Source: Ignavibacteria bacterium
GTDB taxonomy: Bacteria > Bacteroidota > Ignavibacteria > Kapaibacteriales > UBA4661
Assembly: GCA_014654705.1 (NCBI GenBank)
Contig: JACVZY010000059.1
Location: 248,001-312,000 of the forward strand
Length of the DNA stretch: 64,000 bases
Reading direction: 5' to 3'
Position 1 is the first letter of the stretch. Each line of letters starts with the position of its first letter. Made by a program: the position numbers and the translations under genes. The notes beneath the pieces are model-generated. The model saw nothing but the letters and a program-made list of their open reading frames with translations, was not told the DNA's origin and did not search any database. Shown here in pieces: positions 44,957 through 53,716 of this stretch.

Positions 44957-46966
44957 ATGCGTCTCCTTCTTGTCTCTTATTTCGTTCTTGTGGCAATTTG
45001 CCTTCCGCCGTGTGTTTCCTCGCAAGTGCTGCCGAATATGCCAACACAAGCAATGGTCAACCACCCCACTGAATTTCGGCTTGTCTCTTCAAAAATCTAT
45101 GTCCGCCCGATTGTGGATGTACGCATACGAGGCACGTTTACTCATCGTCCAAGCGGACAAAGCCAGACAGTAAGCGGCTTTTGGGCTGGAGATAGTCTTT
45201 ACTCCGTGCGCTTTGCGCCGACACTCGCGGGCGTATGGGAATACAGCATTACAGCAAATGACAGCACCAACAAGGGGTTGCACGGTATTATGGGAACGTT
45301 TACGGCAAGCGTACAAGCAAGTGATAATCCCCTCACGAAGCATGGTTTTCTCGCAGTTGCTCCCAGCCGCTGCACCTTTGTATATGCCGATGGCACACCT
45401 TTTTTCTGGCTCGGCGATACAGCATGGGAAATGTTTATGCGCAGCACAAAAGAAGAGGTGCTGCGTTTTCTCGATGACCGCGCCCGTAAAGGTTTTACAG
45501 TGCTTCAGACGACTCATGCGATTTATGTTGATGACGATAGCCGCAATCGGAACGGAACGCTTCTGTATCGTAATAACGACCGAACGCTCATCAATCCTCA
45601 ATTCTTTGATGAATTTGATAGCGTTGTGGTGTGGGCGAATGCGCGTGGTATGGTGGTGGCACTGGTGCCGCAATGGGCAAATGGAGGCATGGAAGGTTAT
45701 GAACGAGGGTGGGTGCGCAAGCCCATCACGCAAGCCGAAGCGCTTATTGCCGCAGAATATCTGGGTGCGCGATATGCAGCGCATCATGTGGTCTGGGTGC
45801 TGGGGGGTGATGCACGTTATGACACGCCGGAGCGTCGTGCTTACTGGGAACGTTTTGCACAGGTGCTCCACGATGCCGATGGCGGAGGGCACTTGGCGAG
45901 TATTCATCCCGAAGGTTTTACTGCCTCATATGATTTTTTTAGCAATACCGCTTCATGGCTGGATTTCCATATTCTTCAGTCTTCCCATCAGCCGTGGTCA
46001 AACGATAGAACAGTACTGGTGCGGCGTGGCTACGACCGCTCTCCGGCAAAGCCCGTGCTGAATGCTGAACCGCCTTACGAGGATTTTATTTTGAACTCGT
46101 TTTTTAGCGATATTGAGGCTGCACTTGTTGGCGGGAAACGCCGTGCAACGTCCTACGACGTGCGTTTGGCAGCGTACATGAGTATTTTTCATGGTGGTTT
46201 GGTGGGCATCACTTACGGCGCAAATGGCATTTTTCAATGGAATTCTGCAACCAGCCCCAATTCAGGGCATCAACCACGTCTCTCCGTAGATTCGGCGCTT
46301 TCTTTGCCCGGTTCGGCACAAATGGGTATTATGAAGCGTTTGTTGTCGGATTTGCATTGGGAAACGATGATTCCCCGCTTGGACTTAATGCTCATGCTTA
46401 CTTCCAATAGTGGGGCTACGCCGTTTTACGGGGTACTTGCTTCGCGTGATGCTCTGGCGGCTTATGTTGGCGAGGGCTTGCGCTCGGTGACGCTTTCCTG
46501 CGGGGCACTTCGTGGAGACGGCGATTTTGTGGTGCGATGGATTTCTCCGGTGAGCGGTGAATCGGTTGTGTCGCTCATGCCATTCTCGCTTAGTCCAATA
46601 ACACTTCGTCCGCCGCAAGTCGCTGATGACTGGCTTGTAAGCATTCGTAGAAGCGTATTGCCGCCGGATTCTTCATCGCACAATATGGGGAACGTTGATA
46701 CGACCGCGCTTAAATTGACCTATCTTCGCCCCAATAAAGCGAATGGTGTCGTTGAAATTGTCTTCACAGCGCCGGATGCTGGAGCACTGGATGTTCATAT
46801 CTACGATGTACTTGGCAATGCTATTATGAATCAACGGTTGCAAGTGCTTCGTGGGGAAGCGTATTTTGTGCTTCCGATTTCGGCTTCGGGGGCGTATTTT
46901 TACCGTGCCGCCTTTGAAAGTGAGCGCTTTGCTAGCCAGATAAGCGGAAAATTTATCCAGAAATAG
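44957..46966 (+). CDS. Secreted DUF5060/DUF4038 glycoside hydrolase with T9SS sorting domain
   Basis: 669 residues from the ATG at 44957; the frame is open back to 44777 but that overlaps maf. Signal peptide 1-22 (PPCVSSQ). An N-terminal beta-sandwich (about 40-120, DUF5060-like, GFWAGDSLYSVRFAPTLAGVW) precedes a DUF4038 TIM barrel with FFWLGDTAWEMFMRSTKEE, VALVPQWA, VVWVLGGDARYD and PVLNAEPPYED, the last Glu being a likely catalytic residue. The C-terminal about 85 residues (LKLTYLRPNKANGVVEIVF, IYDVLGNAIM, GAYFYRAAF) are a type IX sorting domain. It should degrade an extracellular polysaccharide at the cell surface; substrate unknown. Confidence 0.88.
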   Translation: MRLLLVSYFVLVAICLPPCVSSQVLPNMPTQAMVNHPTEFRLVSSKIYVRPIVDVRIRGTFTHRPSGQSQTVSGFWAGDSLYSVRFAPTLAGVWEYSITANDSTNKGLHGIMGTFTASVQASDNPLTKHGFLAVAPSRCTFVYADGTPFFWLGDTAWEMFMRSTKEEVLRFLDDRARKGFTVLQTTHAIYVDDDSRNRNGTLLYRNNDRTLINPQFFDEFDSVVVWANARGMVVALVPQWANGGMEGYERGWVRKPITQAEALIAAEYLGARYAAHHVVWVLGGDARYDTPERRAYWERFAQVLHDADGGGHLASIHPEGFTASYDFFSNTASWLDFHILQSSHQPWSNDRTVLVRRGYDRSPAKPVLNAEPPYEDFILNSFFSDIEAALVGGKRRATSYDVRLAAYMSIFHGGLVGITYGANGIFQWNSATSPNSGHQPRLSVDSALSLPGSAQMGIMKRLLSDLHWETMIPRLDLMLMLTSNSGATPFYGVLASRDALAAYVGEGLRSVTLSCGALRGDGDFVVRWISPVSGESVVSLMPFSLSPITLRPPQVADDWLVSIRRSVLPPDSSSHNMGNVDTTALKLTYLRPNKANGVVEIVFTAPDAGALDVHIYDVLGNAIMNQRLQVLRGEAYFVLPISASGAYFYRAAFESERFASQISGKFIQK

Positions 46967-46967
46967 T

Positions 46968-47279
46968 ATGCCCCATTCTCATGACCATATTACCTGCCAC
47001 ATTCTTTGCTGCACGGGTTCTTCCTGCCGGAAGAATGGTGCTGACGAGGTACTGACAGCGCTCAAGCATGAACTCAAAGAGGAAGGCTTGCACAAGCACG
47101 TACACATCACCAAGACGCATTGCAACCACGAGTGCAAGCATAGCCCTGTTGTGATGGTGTACCCCGACGGCGTTTGGTATGAAGGTATGACACCAAAGCT
47201 GGCGAAGAAGCTGGTCAAAAAGCACATTCGCAAAGGCAAGCCGCTCAAAAAGAGCATTCTGAGGACGATTCCATACTGA
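46968..47279 (+). CDS. Thioredoxin-like [2Fe-2S] ferredoxin
   Basis: 103 residues. Cysteines in CCTGSSCRKNGADEVL and THCNHECKHSPVVMVYPDG give the C-x(4-5)-C ... C-x3-C pattern of the shethna-type/thioredoxin-like [2Fe-2S] ferredoxins, with the expected GVWYEGMTP loop. The N-terminus is His-rich and the C-terminus strongly basic (KKLVKKHIRKGKPLKKS), an unusual tail that may contact nucleic acid or an acidic partner. The ATG lies one base after the stop codon of the glycosidase, so they are translationally coupled although unrelated in role. Confidence 0.9.
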   Translation: MPHSHDHITCHILCCTGSSCRKNGADEVLTALKHELKEEGLHKHVHITKTHCNHECKHSPVVMVYPDGVWYEGMTPKLAKKLVKKHIRKGKPLKKSILRTIPY

Positions 47280-47326
47280 ATTGCTGTCAACCGTTGAGAA
47301 TTAAACACTTTTCCCAATTTCTGCCC

Positions 47327-48679
47327 ATGAAACTTTGGAGTAAATCAAGTACCCGTACCGACGAAGCCGTAGAGCGCTTTACCGTCGGGCGCGACCGCGA
47401 ACTTGACCATGCGCTTGCTGAATATGACGTCGCCGGTTCGCTGGCGCACGGTGCGATGCTGCACAGCATCAATCTTCTGACAAGCGATGAATGGAGAGGC
47501 TTACAGCGCGAGTTGAGGAATATCGGACGTGAGGTGCGTGCAGGAAAATTTCAGATTGAAGACGGTATCGAAGATGTTCACTCGGAGGTAGAGTTACTGC
47601 TGACGCGGCGTTTGGGTGATACGGGCAAAAAAATCCATAGCGGGCGCTCACGAAACGACCAAGTGGCGCTGGACTGCAAACTGTTCTTCCGCGAAGAATT
47701 ACGCCGTATTGCCCAAAGCACTGAAGCGTTTTTCAATCGCCTCATTTCGCTTGCTGACTCGCACAAAAACGCTCTTCTGCCCGGCTACACGCATTTGCAA
47801 ATTGCCATGCCGTCGTCTTTTGGTTTGTGGTTCAGCGCGTATGCCGAAAGCCTTGCTGACGATATGATAATGCTGCTTGCGGCATACCGCATCACGAACA
47901 AAAATCCGCTTGGTTCGGCGGCGGGCTATGGCTCGTCGTTTCCGCTCAATCGCCGCATGACGACGGAGCTTCTGGGCTTCGACGACCTCAATTACAACGT
48001 CATCTATGCACAAATGGGACGCGGCAAAACCGAACGCATCATCGCGCAGGCGCTTTCGTCGCTTGCCGCAACGCTTGGTAAAATGGCAATGGACATTACA
48101 CTTTTTATGAGCCAGAATTTCGGTTTTGTGAGTTTCCCCGACGACCTCACGACCGGTTCCAGCATTATGCCGCACAAGAAAAATCCTGACGTGTTCGAGC
48201 TTATTCGCGCCCGATGCAATCGCCTGCTTGCACTACCGAATGAAATTACACTTCTGACTGCCAATCTCCCATCGGGGTATCACCGCGACGCGCAACTCCT
48301 CAAAGAGGCTATATTTCCTGCCTTTGAGAGTATGAAAGAGTGTCTGGAAATTGCAGAATTTGCATTGGGGCAAATTGCAGTTCGCACTGACATTCTGGAC
48401 GATGAGCGTGGAAAGGCGCTCTATGCCTATCTCTTTAGTGTGGAAGTGGTGAATGAGTACGCGCTTCAGGGGATGCCGTTCCGTGATGCCTACAAGCGCG
48501 TGGGTGAGGATATTGCAACGGGAAATTTTGTACCCTCGCGTGAAATCAAACACACCCACGAAGGCAGCATCGGCAACCTTTGTCTTGAAGAAATTACGGC
48601 GACGATGCAGCGCACAATTTCAGAGTTTCCTTTTGAACGGGTCGAGCAAGCAATGAAGAACCTTATGGGGGACGAATGA
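47327..48679 (+). CDS. argH: Argininosuccinate lyase
   Basis: 450 residues from the ATG at 47327 (MKLWSKSSTRTDEAVERFT). It splits argininosuccinate into arginine and fumarate, the last step of arginine synthesis. Family landmarks are SGRSRNDQVALDCKLFFREE, PGYTHLQIAMPSSFG, the signature loop GSSIMPHKKNPDVFE and LPSGYHRDAQLLKE. Its stop overlaps the start of hpnE in an ATGA. No other arg genes are in the window. Confidence 0.97.
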   Translation: MKLWSKSSTRTDEAVERFTVGRDRELDHALAEYDVAGSLAHGAMLHSINLLTSDEWRGLQRELRNIGREVRAGKFQIEDGIEDVHSEVELLLTRRLGDTGKKIHSGRSRNDQVALDCKLFFREELRRIAQSTEAFFNRLISLADSHKNALLPGYTHLQIAMPSSFGLWFSAYAESLADDMIMLLAAYRITNKNPLGSAAGYGSSFPLNRRMTTELLGFDDLNYNVIYAQMGRGKTERIIAQALSSLAATLGKMAMDITLFMSQNFGFVSFPDDLTTGSSIMPHKKNPDVFELIRARCNRLLALPNEITLLTANLPSGYHRDAQLLKEAIFPAFESMKECLEIAEFALGQIAVRTDILDDERGKALYAYLFSVEVVNEYALQGMPFRDAYKRVGEDIATGNFVPSREIKHTHEGSIGNLCLEEITATMQRTISEFPFERVEQAMKNLMGDE

Positions 48680-50049
48680 CAGAACAGAGCGAAGACACGC
48701 GACCGCATTGTATCGTCATCGGCGGCGGTTTTGCCGGAACGACCGCAGCTGTGCGCCTTGCTGAAGCAGGTGTGCGGGTAACTCTCATCGAAGCGCGGGA
48801 GCGGCTGGGCGGGCGAGTGCAATCGCTTACCGATGTCACAACAGGCGAAACAATTGATAACGGGCAACATCTTCTGATGGGCTGTTACGAATCGGCTTTG
48901 CGCTTGCTGGCTACTTTGGGTACGACGCATCTTCTTCGTCGCCAAAAAGCGCTTCGCGTCTGGTTTACTGAGCGGGCGGGTGGCGCCTTTGCACTGGACG
49001 CTTCGCGTTTGCCCGGTAAACTTGGCGTAGCGTTGGGAATGATGCTGCTGAAGGGCTTATCGCGCCGCGAGCAGTTCATGCTTCTGCGGTTTGCTGCGCG
49101 GCTTCAACTCAATCTTCTTCGCGCCGATGGAAAAACTGCGGCAGTACTCCTTCGGGAAGAAGGGCAGTCAGAACGAGTAATTATGCGACTTTGGGAGCCG
49201 ATTGTTCTTGCTACGCTGAATGCACCCGTCGCTGCAACCTCTGCAACGCTCTTTGTAACAGTCATGCGCTTGGCGTTTTTAGGCGGACGCGAAGCCTCAC
49301 AAATGCTGATTGCAGAAACGGGCTTGGATGAAGTATTGACTCCGGCTTCGGCATGGCTCCACATGCACGGAGGTAGGGTTGTTTCCGAGGTAGTCAGTGA
49401 AATTCTTGTTGAAAATGGCGCAGTCTGCGGTGTTCGGTTGAAAAATGGTGCAGAGCATCGTGCAGACATTGTGGTAAGCGCTGTTCCCGCGAACACATTA
49501 CTCAAGTTCCTACCTGAGCCGCAGCGAACAATGCCTTTCTTTGAACGATTCGCTGAATCCTTAACCCTGTATTCGCCGATTGTTTCGGTGTATCTGTGGT
49601 TCGACCGTGATTTTGTGCAGCAAGATTTTATTGCTCTTCTGGGTACGACAATCCAATGGATTTTTAACCGCAGAAAACTTTGTCATGCACCCGATGACGT
49701 AGTGAAGCGCTTTCCGTGCCATCTATCGCTGACCGTGAGCGCAGCTGGCGATTTGGCAAGTGCTTCAGCGCAAACAATCGTGGAACGCTGTCTGGTAGAG
49801 CTTCACGACGTCTTTCCTGAGTCCCGCGCTGCCACGCTCTTCCATTCTCGCGTTATTCGTGAGCGAAATGCCACACCGCTTTTCACGCCCGCAAATGAGT
49901 ATCTGCGACCGAATCCGGTGACGCCGCTTCGCAACTTGTTTCTGGCGGGCGATTGGACAAACACGGGCTTACCGGCAACGATTGAGGGCGCCGCACTGAG
50001 CGGGGAACGAGCGGCGGAACGAGTCGTAACAGGGCTTTGGCGGCAATAG
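48676..50049 (+). CDS. hpnE: Hydroxysqualene dehydroxylase-type FAD oxidoreductase HpnE
   Basis: 457 residues. The N-terminus has IGGGFAGTTAAVRLAEAG and IEARERLGGRVQSL, and TIDNGQHLLMGCYESALRL is the HpnE hallmark; the C-terminus has LFLAGDWTNTGLPATIEGAALSGERAA for FAD. HpnE reduces hydroxysqualene to squalene after HpnD and HpnC in squalene and hopanoid synthesis; related enzymes desaturate carotenoids, which is the main alternative. hpnC and hpnD are absent here. The ATG overlaps the argH stop by 4 nt, so translation is coupled to an unrelated gene. Confidence 0.85.
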   Translation: MTEQSEDTRPHCIVIGGGFAGTTAAVRLAEAGVRVTLIEARERLGGRVQSLTDVTTGETIDNGQHLLMGCYESALRLLATLGTTHLLRRQKALRVWFTERAGGAFALDASRLPGKLGVALGMMLLKGLSRREQFMLLRFAARLQLNLLRADGKTAAVLLREEGQSERVIMRLWEPIVLATLNAPVAATSATLFVTVMRLAFLGGREASQMLIAETGLDEVLTPASAWLHMHGGRVVSEVVSEILVENGAVCGVRLKNGAEHRADIVVSAVPANTLLKFLPEPQRTMPFFERFAESLTLYSPIVSVYLWFDRDFVQQDFIALLGTTIQWIFNRRKLCHAPDDVVKRFPCHLSLTVSAAGDLASASAQTIVERCLVELHDVFPESRAATLFHSRVIRERNATPLFTPANEYLRPNPVTPLRNLFLAGDWTNTGLPATIEGAALSGERAAERVVTGLWRQ

Positions 50050-50199
50050 GTTGGGTGAGGTGTGCTGCATGATGCCTGTTTAACAAAAACAGAACACTGC
50101 TGCCAAATTGCAGACTTTTCGTATATTAAAGCCTGTTTGAGCAGTTTCACTATCTCTTGAATTCAAGTCTTGTACCAATTTCATTTGCAACCGATTATG

Positions 50200-51381
50200 A
50201 TGAACCTATCCGAGCGCGTCCTTTCTGCCAACGAGTCCCAAACGCTTGCTATCAACGCCAAAGCAAAAACCATGAAAGCGCAGGGTATTGATGTTGTCAG
50301 CCTTTCCACCGGTGAGCCTGATTTCCCAACGCCACAAGTAGTGAAAGATGCCGCCATTAAAGCCATTAACGATAATTTTACCTATTACACCGAGGGCAAT
50401 GGGATTCCTGAATTGCGCAAAGTCATTGCCGAAAAATTCATGAAAGAAAATGGTTTGCCTGACGTGAAGCCGGAAAATGTTCTTGTTTCTACCGGTGGTA
50501 AGCATTCGATTTTCAATGTATTACTGGCAATGTGCAATCCGGGCGATGAGGTTCTGATGAACGCGCCCTATTGGGTGAGCTATCCGGCAATGATTCAGAT
50601 TTGCGGCGCAAAGCCGGTTATTGTGGAAACGACGCTCGAAAACCGCTTCAAAATGACCCCCGCGCAACTTGAGGCAGCCCTTACGCCGAAAACAAAATGT
50701 GTGATTTTGAACTCGCCCTCAAACCCGACGGGAACAATGTACACGCCCGATGAAATCAAGGCGCTGGCAAAGGTACTCGAAAAGCACGAATGTTTTATCT
50801 TAAGCGACGAACTCTACGAAAAAATTTCTTTTGGCAGTGTTCCGCATTTCAGCATCGGCTCCATTCCTGCCGTCGCCGACCGCGTTATCACTGTCAATGG
50901 CGTATCGAAAGCATATTCGATGACAGGCTGGCGCATTGGTTATATGACCGGTCCGGCATCATTGATGAAGGAAGCCTCAAAGGTACAGGGGCAGTCCACA
51001 TCCAACCCGAATTCTATCGCACAAAAAGCTGCTTTGGCGGCGCTTCTTCATACGGCAGAAGACGTAGAGCGGATGCGCAAGGAATTTGCTCGCCGCCGCG
51101 AGATGGTTGCGGCGCTTTTCTCTGCTATTCCGGGCGTTGAGTTTCTGATGCCTGACGGTGCATTTTATATGTTTGTGGATATGAATAAAGCGCTTCAAAC
51201 CATGCGTGTCAAGACCTCCTTTGAGTTTTGCCAAGAAGCTCTTGACAAACATCACTTAGCCGTTGTACCGGGCGAAGCCTTTGGCGCTCCGGGCTGTGTA
51301 CGCTTTTCCTTTGCTGCCTCCGATGAAACCTTACAAAAAGGCATTGCCCGCTTTGCAGAAGCAATCAAAGCATTGTCGTAA
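50200..51381 (+). CDS. Class I pyridoxal-phosphate aminotransferase (aspartate aminotransferase)
   Basis: 393 residues from the second of two tandem ATGs (50197 and 50200); either may be used. It matches the Ib aspartate aminotransferases: STGEPDFPTPQVVKDAA, NAPYWVSYPAMI, LNSPSNPTGTMYT, and the cofactor lysine in NGVSKAYSMTGWRIGY, with the C-terminal RFSFA arginine that binds the substrate carboxylate. It interconverts aspartate and oxaloacetate with glutamate; prephenate aminotransferase activity is also found in this subgroup. The bacilliredoxin-like gene follows by 26 nt. Confidence 0.94.
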   Translation: MNLSERVLSANESQTLAINAKAKTMKAQGIDVVSLSTGEPDFPTPQVVKDAAIKAINDNFTYYTEGNGIPELRKVIAEKFMKENGLPDVKPENVLVSTGGKHSIFNVLLAMCNPGDEVLMNAPYWVSYPAMIQICGAKPVIVETTLENRFKMTPAQLEAALTPKTKCVILNSPSNPTGTMYTPDEIKALAKVLEKHECFILSDELYEKISFGSVPHFSIGSIPAVADRVITVNGVSKAYSMTGWRIGYMTGPASLMKEASKVQGQSTSNPNSIAQKAALAALLHTAEDVERMRKEFARRREMVAALFSAIPGVEFLMPDGAFYMFVDMNKALQTMRVKTSFEFCQEALDKHHLAVVPGEAFGAPGCVRFSFAASDETLQKGIARFAEAIKALS

Positions 51382-51407
51382 CATACTCTTGATACTCGTT
51401 TTTTTTT

Positions 51408-51782
51408 ATGAAAATGACACAAGCACACGAACTCACTACCATTGCGGACTTGGAGAAGGCGCTCGCAGACTCCCAGACGGGAACAGCGCTACTTTTTAAG
51501 CATAGTGCTACCTGCGATATTAGTGCCGCAGCATGGGAAGAATTTCTGGATTTTCTTCGGGACAACAAAGAAAATCCCACGCTTCCGCCTTTGCACTCGT
51601 ACTTCCTTGTCGTGCAGACCGCACGACCTGTTTCCGACGCAATAGAATCACGCTTTGGTATTCGCCATGAAAGCCCACAAGCAATCTTGCTGCACAACGG
51701 GCAACCCGTCTGGCACGACTCGCATCGCCGCCTGACAACGCAAAAACTCCACGCTGTTGTTGCGGAATATGCCGCTCAGTAA
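51408..51782 (+). CDS. brxC: BrxC/YtxJ-like monothiol bacilliredoxin
   Basis: 124 residues with a thioredoxin-like fold. The motif FKHSATCDISAAAWEEF holds the single active cysteine, Cys36, in the TCxIS arrangement of the DUF2847/YtxJ family, which in Firmicutes removes bacillithiol from S-bacillithiolated proteins. The usual form is TCPIS; here the proline is Asp. VVQTARPVSDAIESRFGIRH and ESPQAILLHNGQPVWHDSH are further family blocks. It implies bacillithiol use in this organism. It is cotranscribed with the aminotransferase and followed by a hairpin. Confidence 0.9.
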   Translation: MKMTQAHELTTIADLEKALADSQTGTALLFKHSATCDISAAAWEEFLDFLRDNKENPTLPPLHSYFLVVQTARPVSDAIESRFGIRHESPQAILLHNGQPVWHDSHRRLTTQKLHAVVAEYAAQ

Positions 51783-51821
51783 AAGCATTTTCGATGCGAA
51801 TACCCGAAGCACTTAAGTTTT

Positions 51822-51861
51822 CAAGCCCGATGAAACCGCACGTTGCGCGTAGTCGGGCTTG
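51822..51861 (+). terminator. Probable terminator after brxC
   Basis: CAAGCCCGA (51822-51830) pairs with TCGGGCTTG (51853-51861); the 22-nt loop contains a small inner stem CGCA/TGCG. The following ATTGTTTTCTT is only moderately T-rich. Confidence 0.65.
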
Positions 51862-51876
51862 ATTGTTTTCTTGGGG

Positions 51877-51907
51877 TTTCTTCATTCCGATAAATTCAGT
51901 ATTTTTG
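51877..51907 (+). promoter_or_regulatory. Candidate FCB-type promoter for lipA
   Basis: TTTC (51877-51880), 19 nt, TATTTTTG (51900-51907): exact -7 box, one mismatch at -33, sitting between the brxC terminator and lipA. Confidence 0.55.
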
Positions 51908-51971
51908 TTGTTCTGCGTCGGTTATAGATTTATAGCGGCGTTTATTACTCCACCAATTTACACATCCTGTC

Positions 51972-52913
51972 ATGGACACAGCACACGCTCTTGGTTTTGA
52001 ACGGCTGGACGCATCTCGGAATGCGCTGGCGCACACAGAATTTATCGAACAGCACACTGAACCGATGCCACCCGCACCTGAGCGTCGTCCCGAATGGCTT
52101 AAAGTCAAGGCTCCCGGCGGTGAGACGTATGCGAACGTCAAAACCATGATGCGCTCCAAGACGCTTCATACCGTCTGCGAAGAGGCTCGTTGCCCCAATA
52201 TCTCCGAATGTTGGAATGCAGGCACGGCAACCTTTATGATTCTGGGCGATACCTGCACACGCTCTTGCGGCTTTTGTGCTGTGAAGACCGGTCGCCCGCC
52301 TGTGCTGGATGTGGACGAGCCGCAACGCGTCGCCGAAGCTGTGCTGTCCATGAATCTCAAGCACGCTGTTATTACCTCCGTCAATCGCGATGAACTTGCC
52401 GACGGCGGTTCACGCATTTTTGCTGATACCATTCTGGCAGTCCGTGAAGCTAACCCCAGCATCACGATTGAAGTTCTGATTCCTGATTTCAAGGGTAAAA
52501 TTGCTGCTTTGCAAAATATCATTGACGCTCGCCCCGATGTGCTGAACCATAACACCGAGACCGTACCACGCTTGTATCGTCGTGTTCGCCCGCAAGCCAA
52601 ATATGAATGGACACTTAGCGTTTTGAAGGAGTCTAAAGCGCAGGGCTTACGCACAAAGACCGGCATTATGCTGGGTCTGGGCGAGAAGCGCGAAGAACTT
52701 CTCACCGTCATGCAGGATCTGTGCGATGTCGGCGTGGATGTCTTTACGCTGGGGCAGTATCTTCAGCCCACCAAAGCACACTTGCCCGTGGAACGGTTTG
52801 TCCATCCCGACGAATTTGCGGAACTGCGCGAGATTGGGCTTCGGATGGGCTTTGACTGGGTGGAATCAGGTCCGCTGGTGCGTAGTTCGTACCATGCAGA
52901 GCGCCATGTATAG
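51972..52913 (+). CDS. lipA: Lipoyl synthase
   Basis: 313 residues. A radical-SAM enzyme that inserts two sulfurs into octanoyl-protein to give the lipoyl group of 2-oxoacid dehydrogenases and glycine cleavage H protein. The auxiliary cluster ligands Cys69, Cys74, Cys80 are in VCEEARCPNISEC; the radical-SAM CX3CX2C is Cys95, Cys99, Cys102 in TCTRSCGFC; the C-terminal RSSYHAE serine is the third family mark. The N-terminal 38 residues are an extension. It starts a lipA-MBL-mnmG run. Confidence 0.98.
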   Translation: MDTAHALGFERLDASRNALAHTEFIEQHTEPMPPAPERRPEWLKVKAPGGETYANVKTMMRSKTLHTVCEEARCPNISECWNAGTATFMILGDTCTRSCGFCAVKTGRPPVLDVDEPQRVAEAVLSMNLKHAVITSVNRDELADGGSRIFADTILAVREANPSITIEVLIPDFKGKIAALQNIIDARPDVLNHNTETVPRLYRRVRPQAKYEWTLSVLKESKAQGLRTKTGIMLGLGEKREELLTVMQDLCDVGVDVFTLGQYLQPTKAHLPVERFVHPDEFAELREIGLRMGFDWVESGPLVRSSYHAERHV

Positions 52914-52934
52914 AATCTTATTTCACGCGAAACC

Positions 52935-53699
52935 ATGAAAATACGAGTTCTGGGAAGCGGCACTTCGACTGGTGTTCCACTTGTGGGGTGCTCTTGTGCG
53001 ACGTGCCTTTCCACAGACCCGCGCGACAAACGCCTTCGTCCGTCAATTCTCGTGGAATCGGACACCACAACCGTTGTTATTGATACCTCTGCCGATTTTC
53101 GGTATCAAATGCTCCGCGAAAATGTAAAAAAAATTGACGCTGTTGTTTTTACACATCATCATTTTGACCATATCGGCGGTTTCGATGACGTCAGAGCGTT
53201 CAATTTTATGCTCCGCAAGGCGCTTCCCATCTATCTGATGCAGGAAACGCTGGACAATCTGGAGCGCACGTTCATATATGCCTTTATGGACACCGGACAA
53301 AAAGGCGGCGGAGTGCCGGTCGTCGAGCAGCACATTATTGACAAGGAAGCCTTTACGGTCGGCGATATAGATTTTATACCGATTCCGATGATGCACGGCA
53401 AAATGCGCGTCAATGGTTATCGTATCGGAAATTTTGCTTATTGCACCGACACCAATTTTATTAGTGAGGAATCCTTCGCACTTCTGCGCAATCTGGACAT
53501 TCTCATTCTCGACGCCCTTCGTTATGAATCCCATACCACACATTTTAGCGTGGGCGAAGCACTAGCAGCCGCAAAGCGCATCGGGGCAAAGCAAACATAC
53601 TTTACCCACATAGCGCATAACATCAAGCACGACGACTTAGAATCGCGCCTACCGAGCGGAATAGCGATATGCTACGACGGATTGCATTTTGAAATGTAG
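52935..53699 (+). CDS. Metallo-beta-lactamase-fold hydrolase (PhnP-like)
   Basis: 254 residues. The N-terminus GSGTSTGVPLVGCSCATC is typical of the PhnP/YycJ-related subgroup. The metal motif is THHHFDHIGGFDDVR; further ligands are the His in IPMMHGKM, the Asp in YCTDTNFIS and the His in FTHIAHNIKHDD. PhnP acts as a cyclic phosphodiesterase; here, without phn genes, the substrate is unknown. It starts 21 nt after lipA and ends 17 nt before mnmG. Confidence 0.88.
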   Translation: MKIRVLGSGTSTGVPLVGCSCATCLSTDPRDKRLRPSILVESDTTTVVIDTSADFRYQMLRENVKKIDAVVFTHHHFDHIGGFDDVRAFNFMLRKALPIYLMQETLDNLERTFIYAFMDTGQKGGGVPVVEQHIIDKEAFTVGDIDFIPIPMMHGKMRVNGYRIGNFAYCTDTNFISEESFALLRNLDILILDALRYESHTTHFSVGEALAAAKRIGAKQTYFTHIAHNIKHDDLESRLPSGIAICYDGLHFEM

Positions 53700-53716
53700 C
53701 TTTTCATCTTCACACT

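Noticed and set aside
45089-45907. A 272-codon frame antisense to the DUF4038 glycosidase
   Set aside because: No recognisable features; complement of a real gene.
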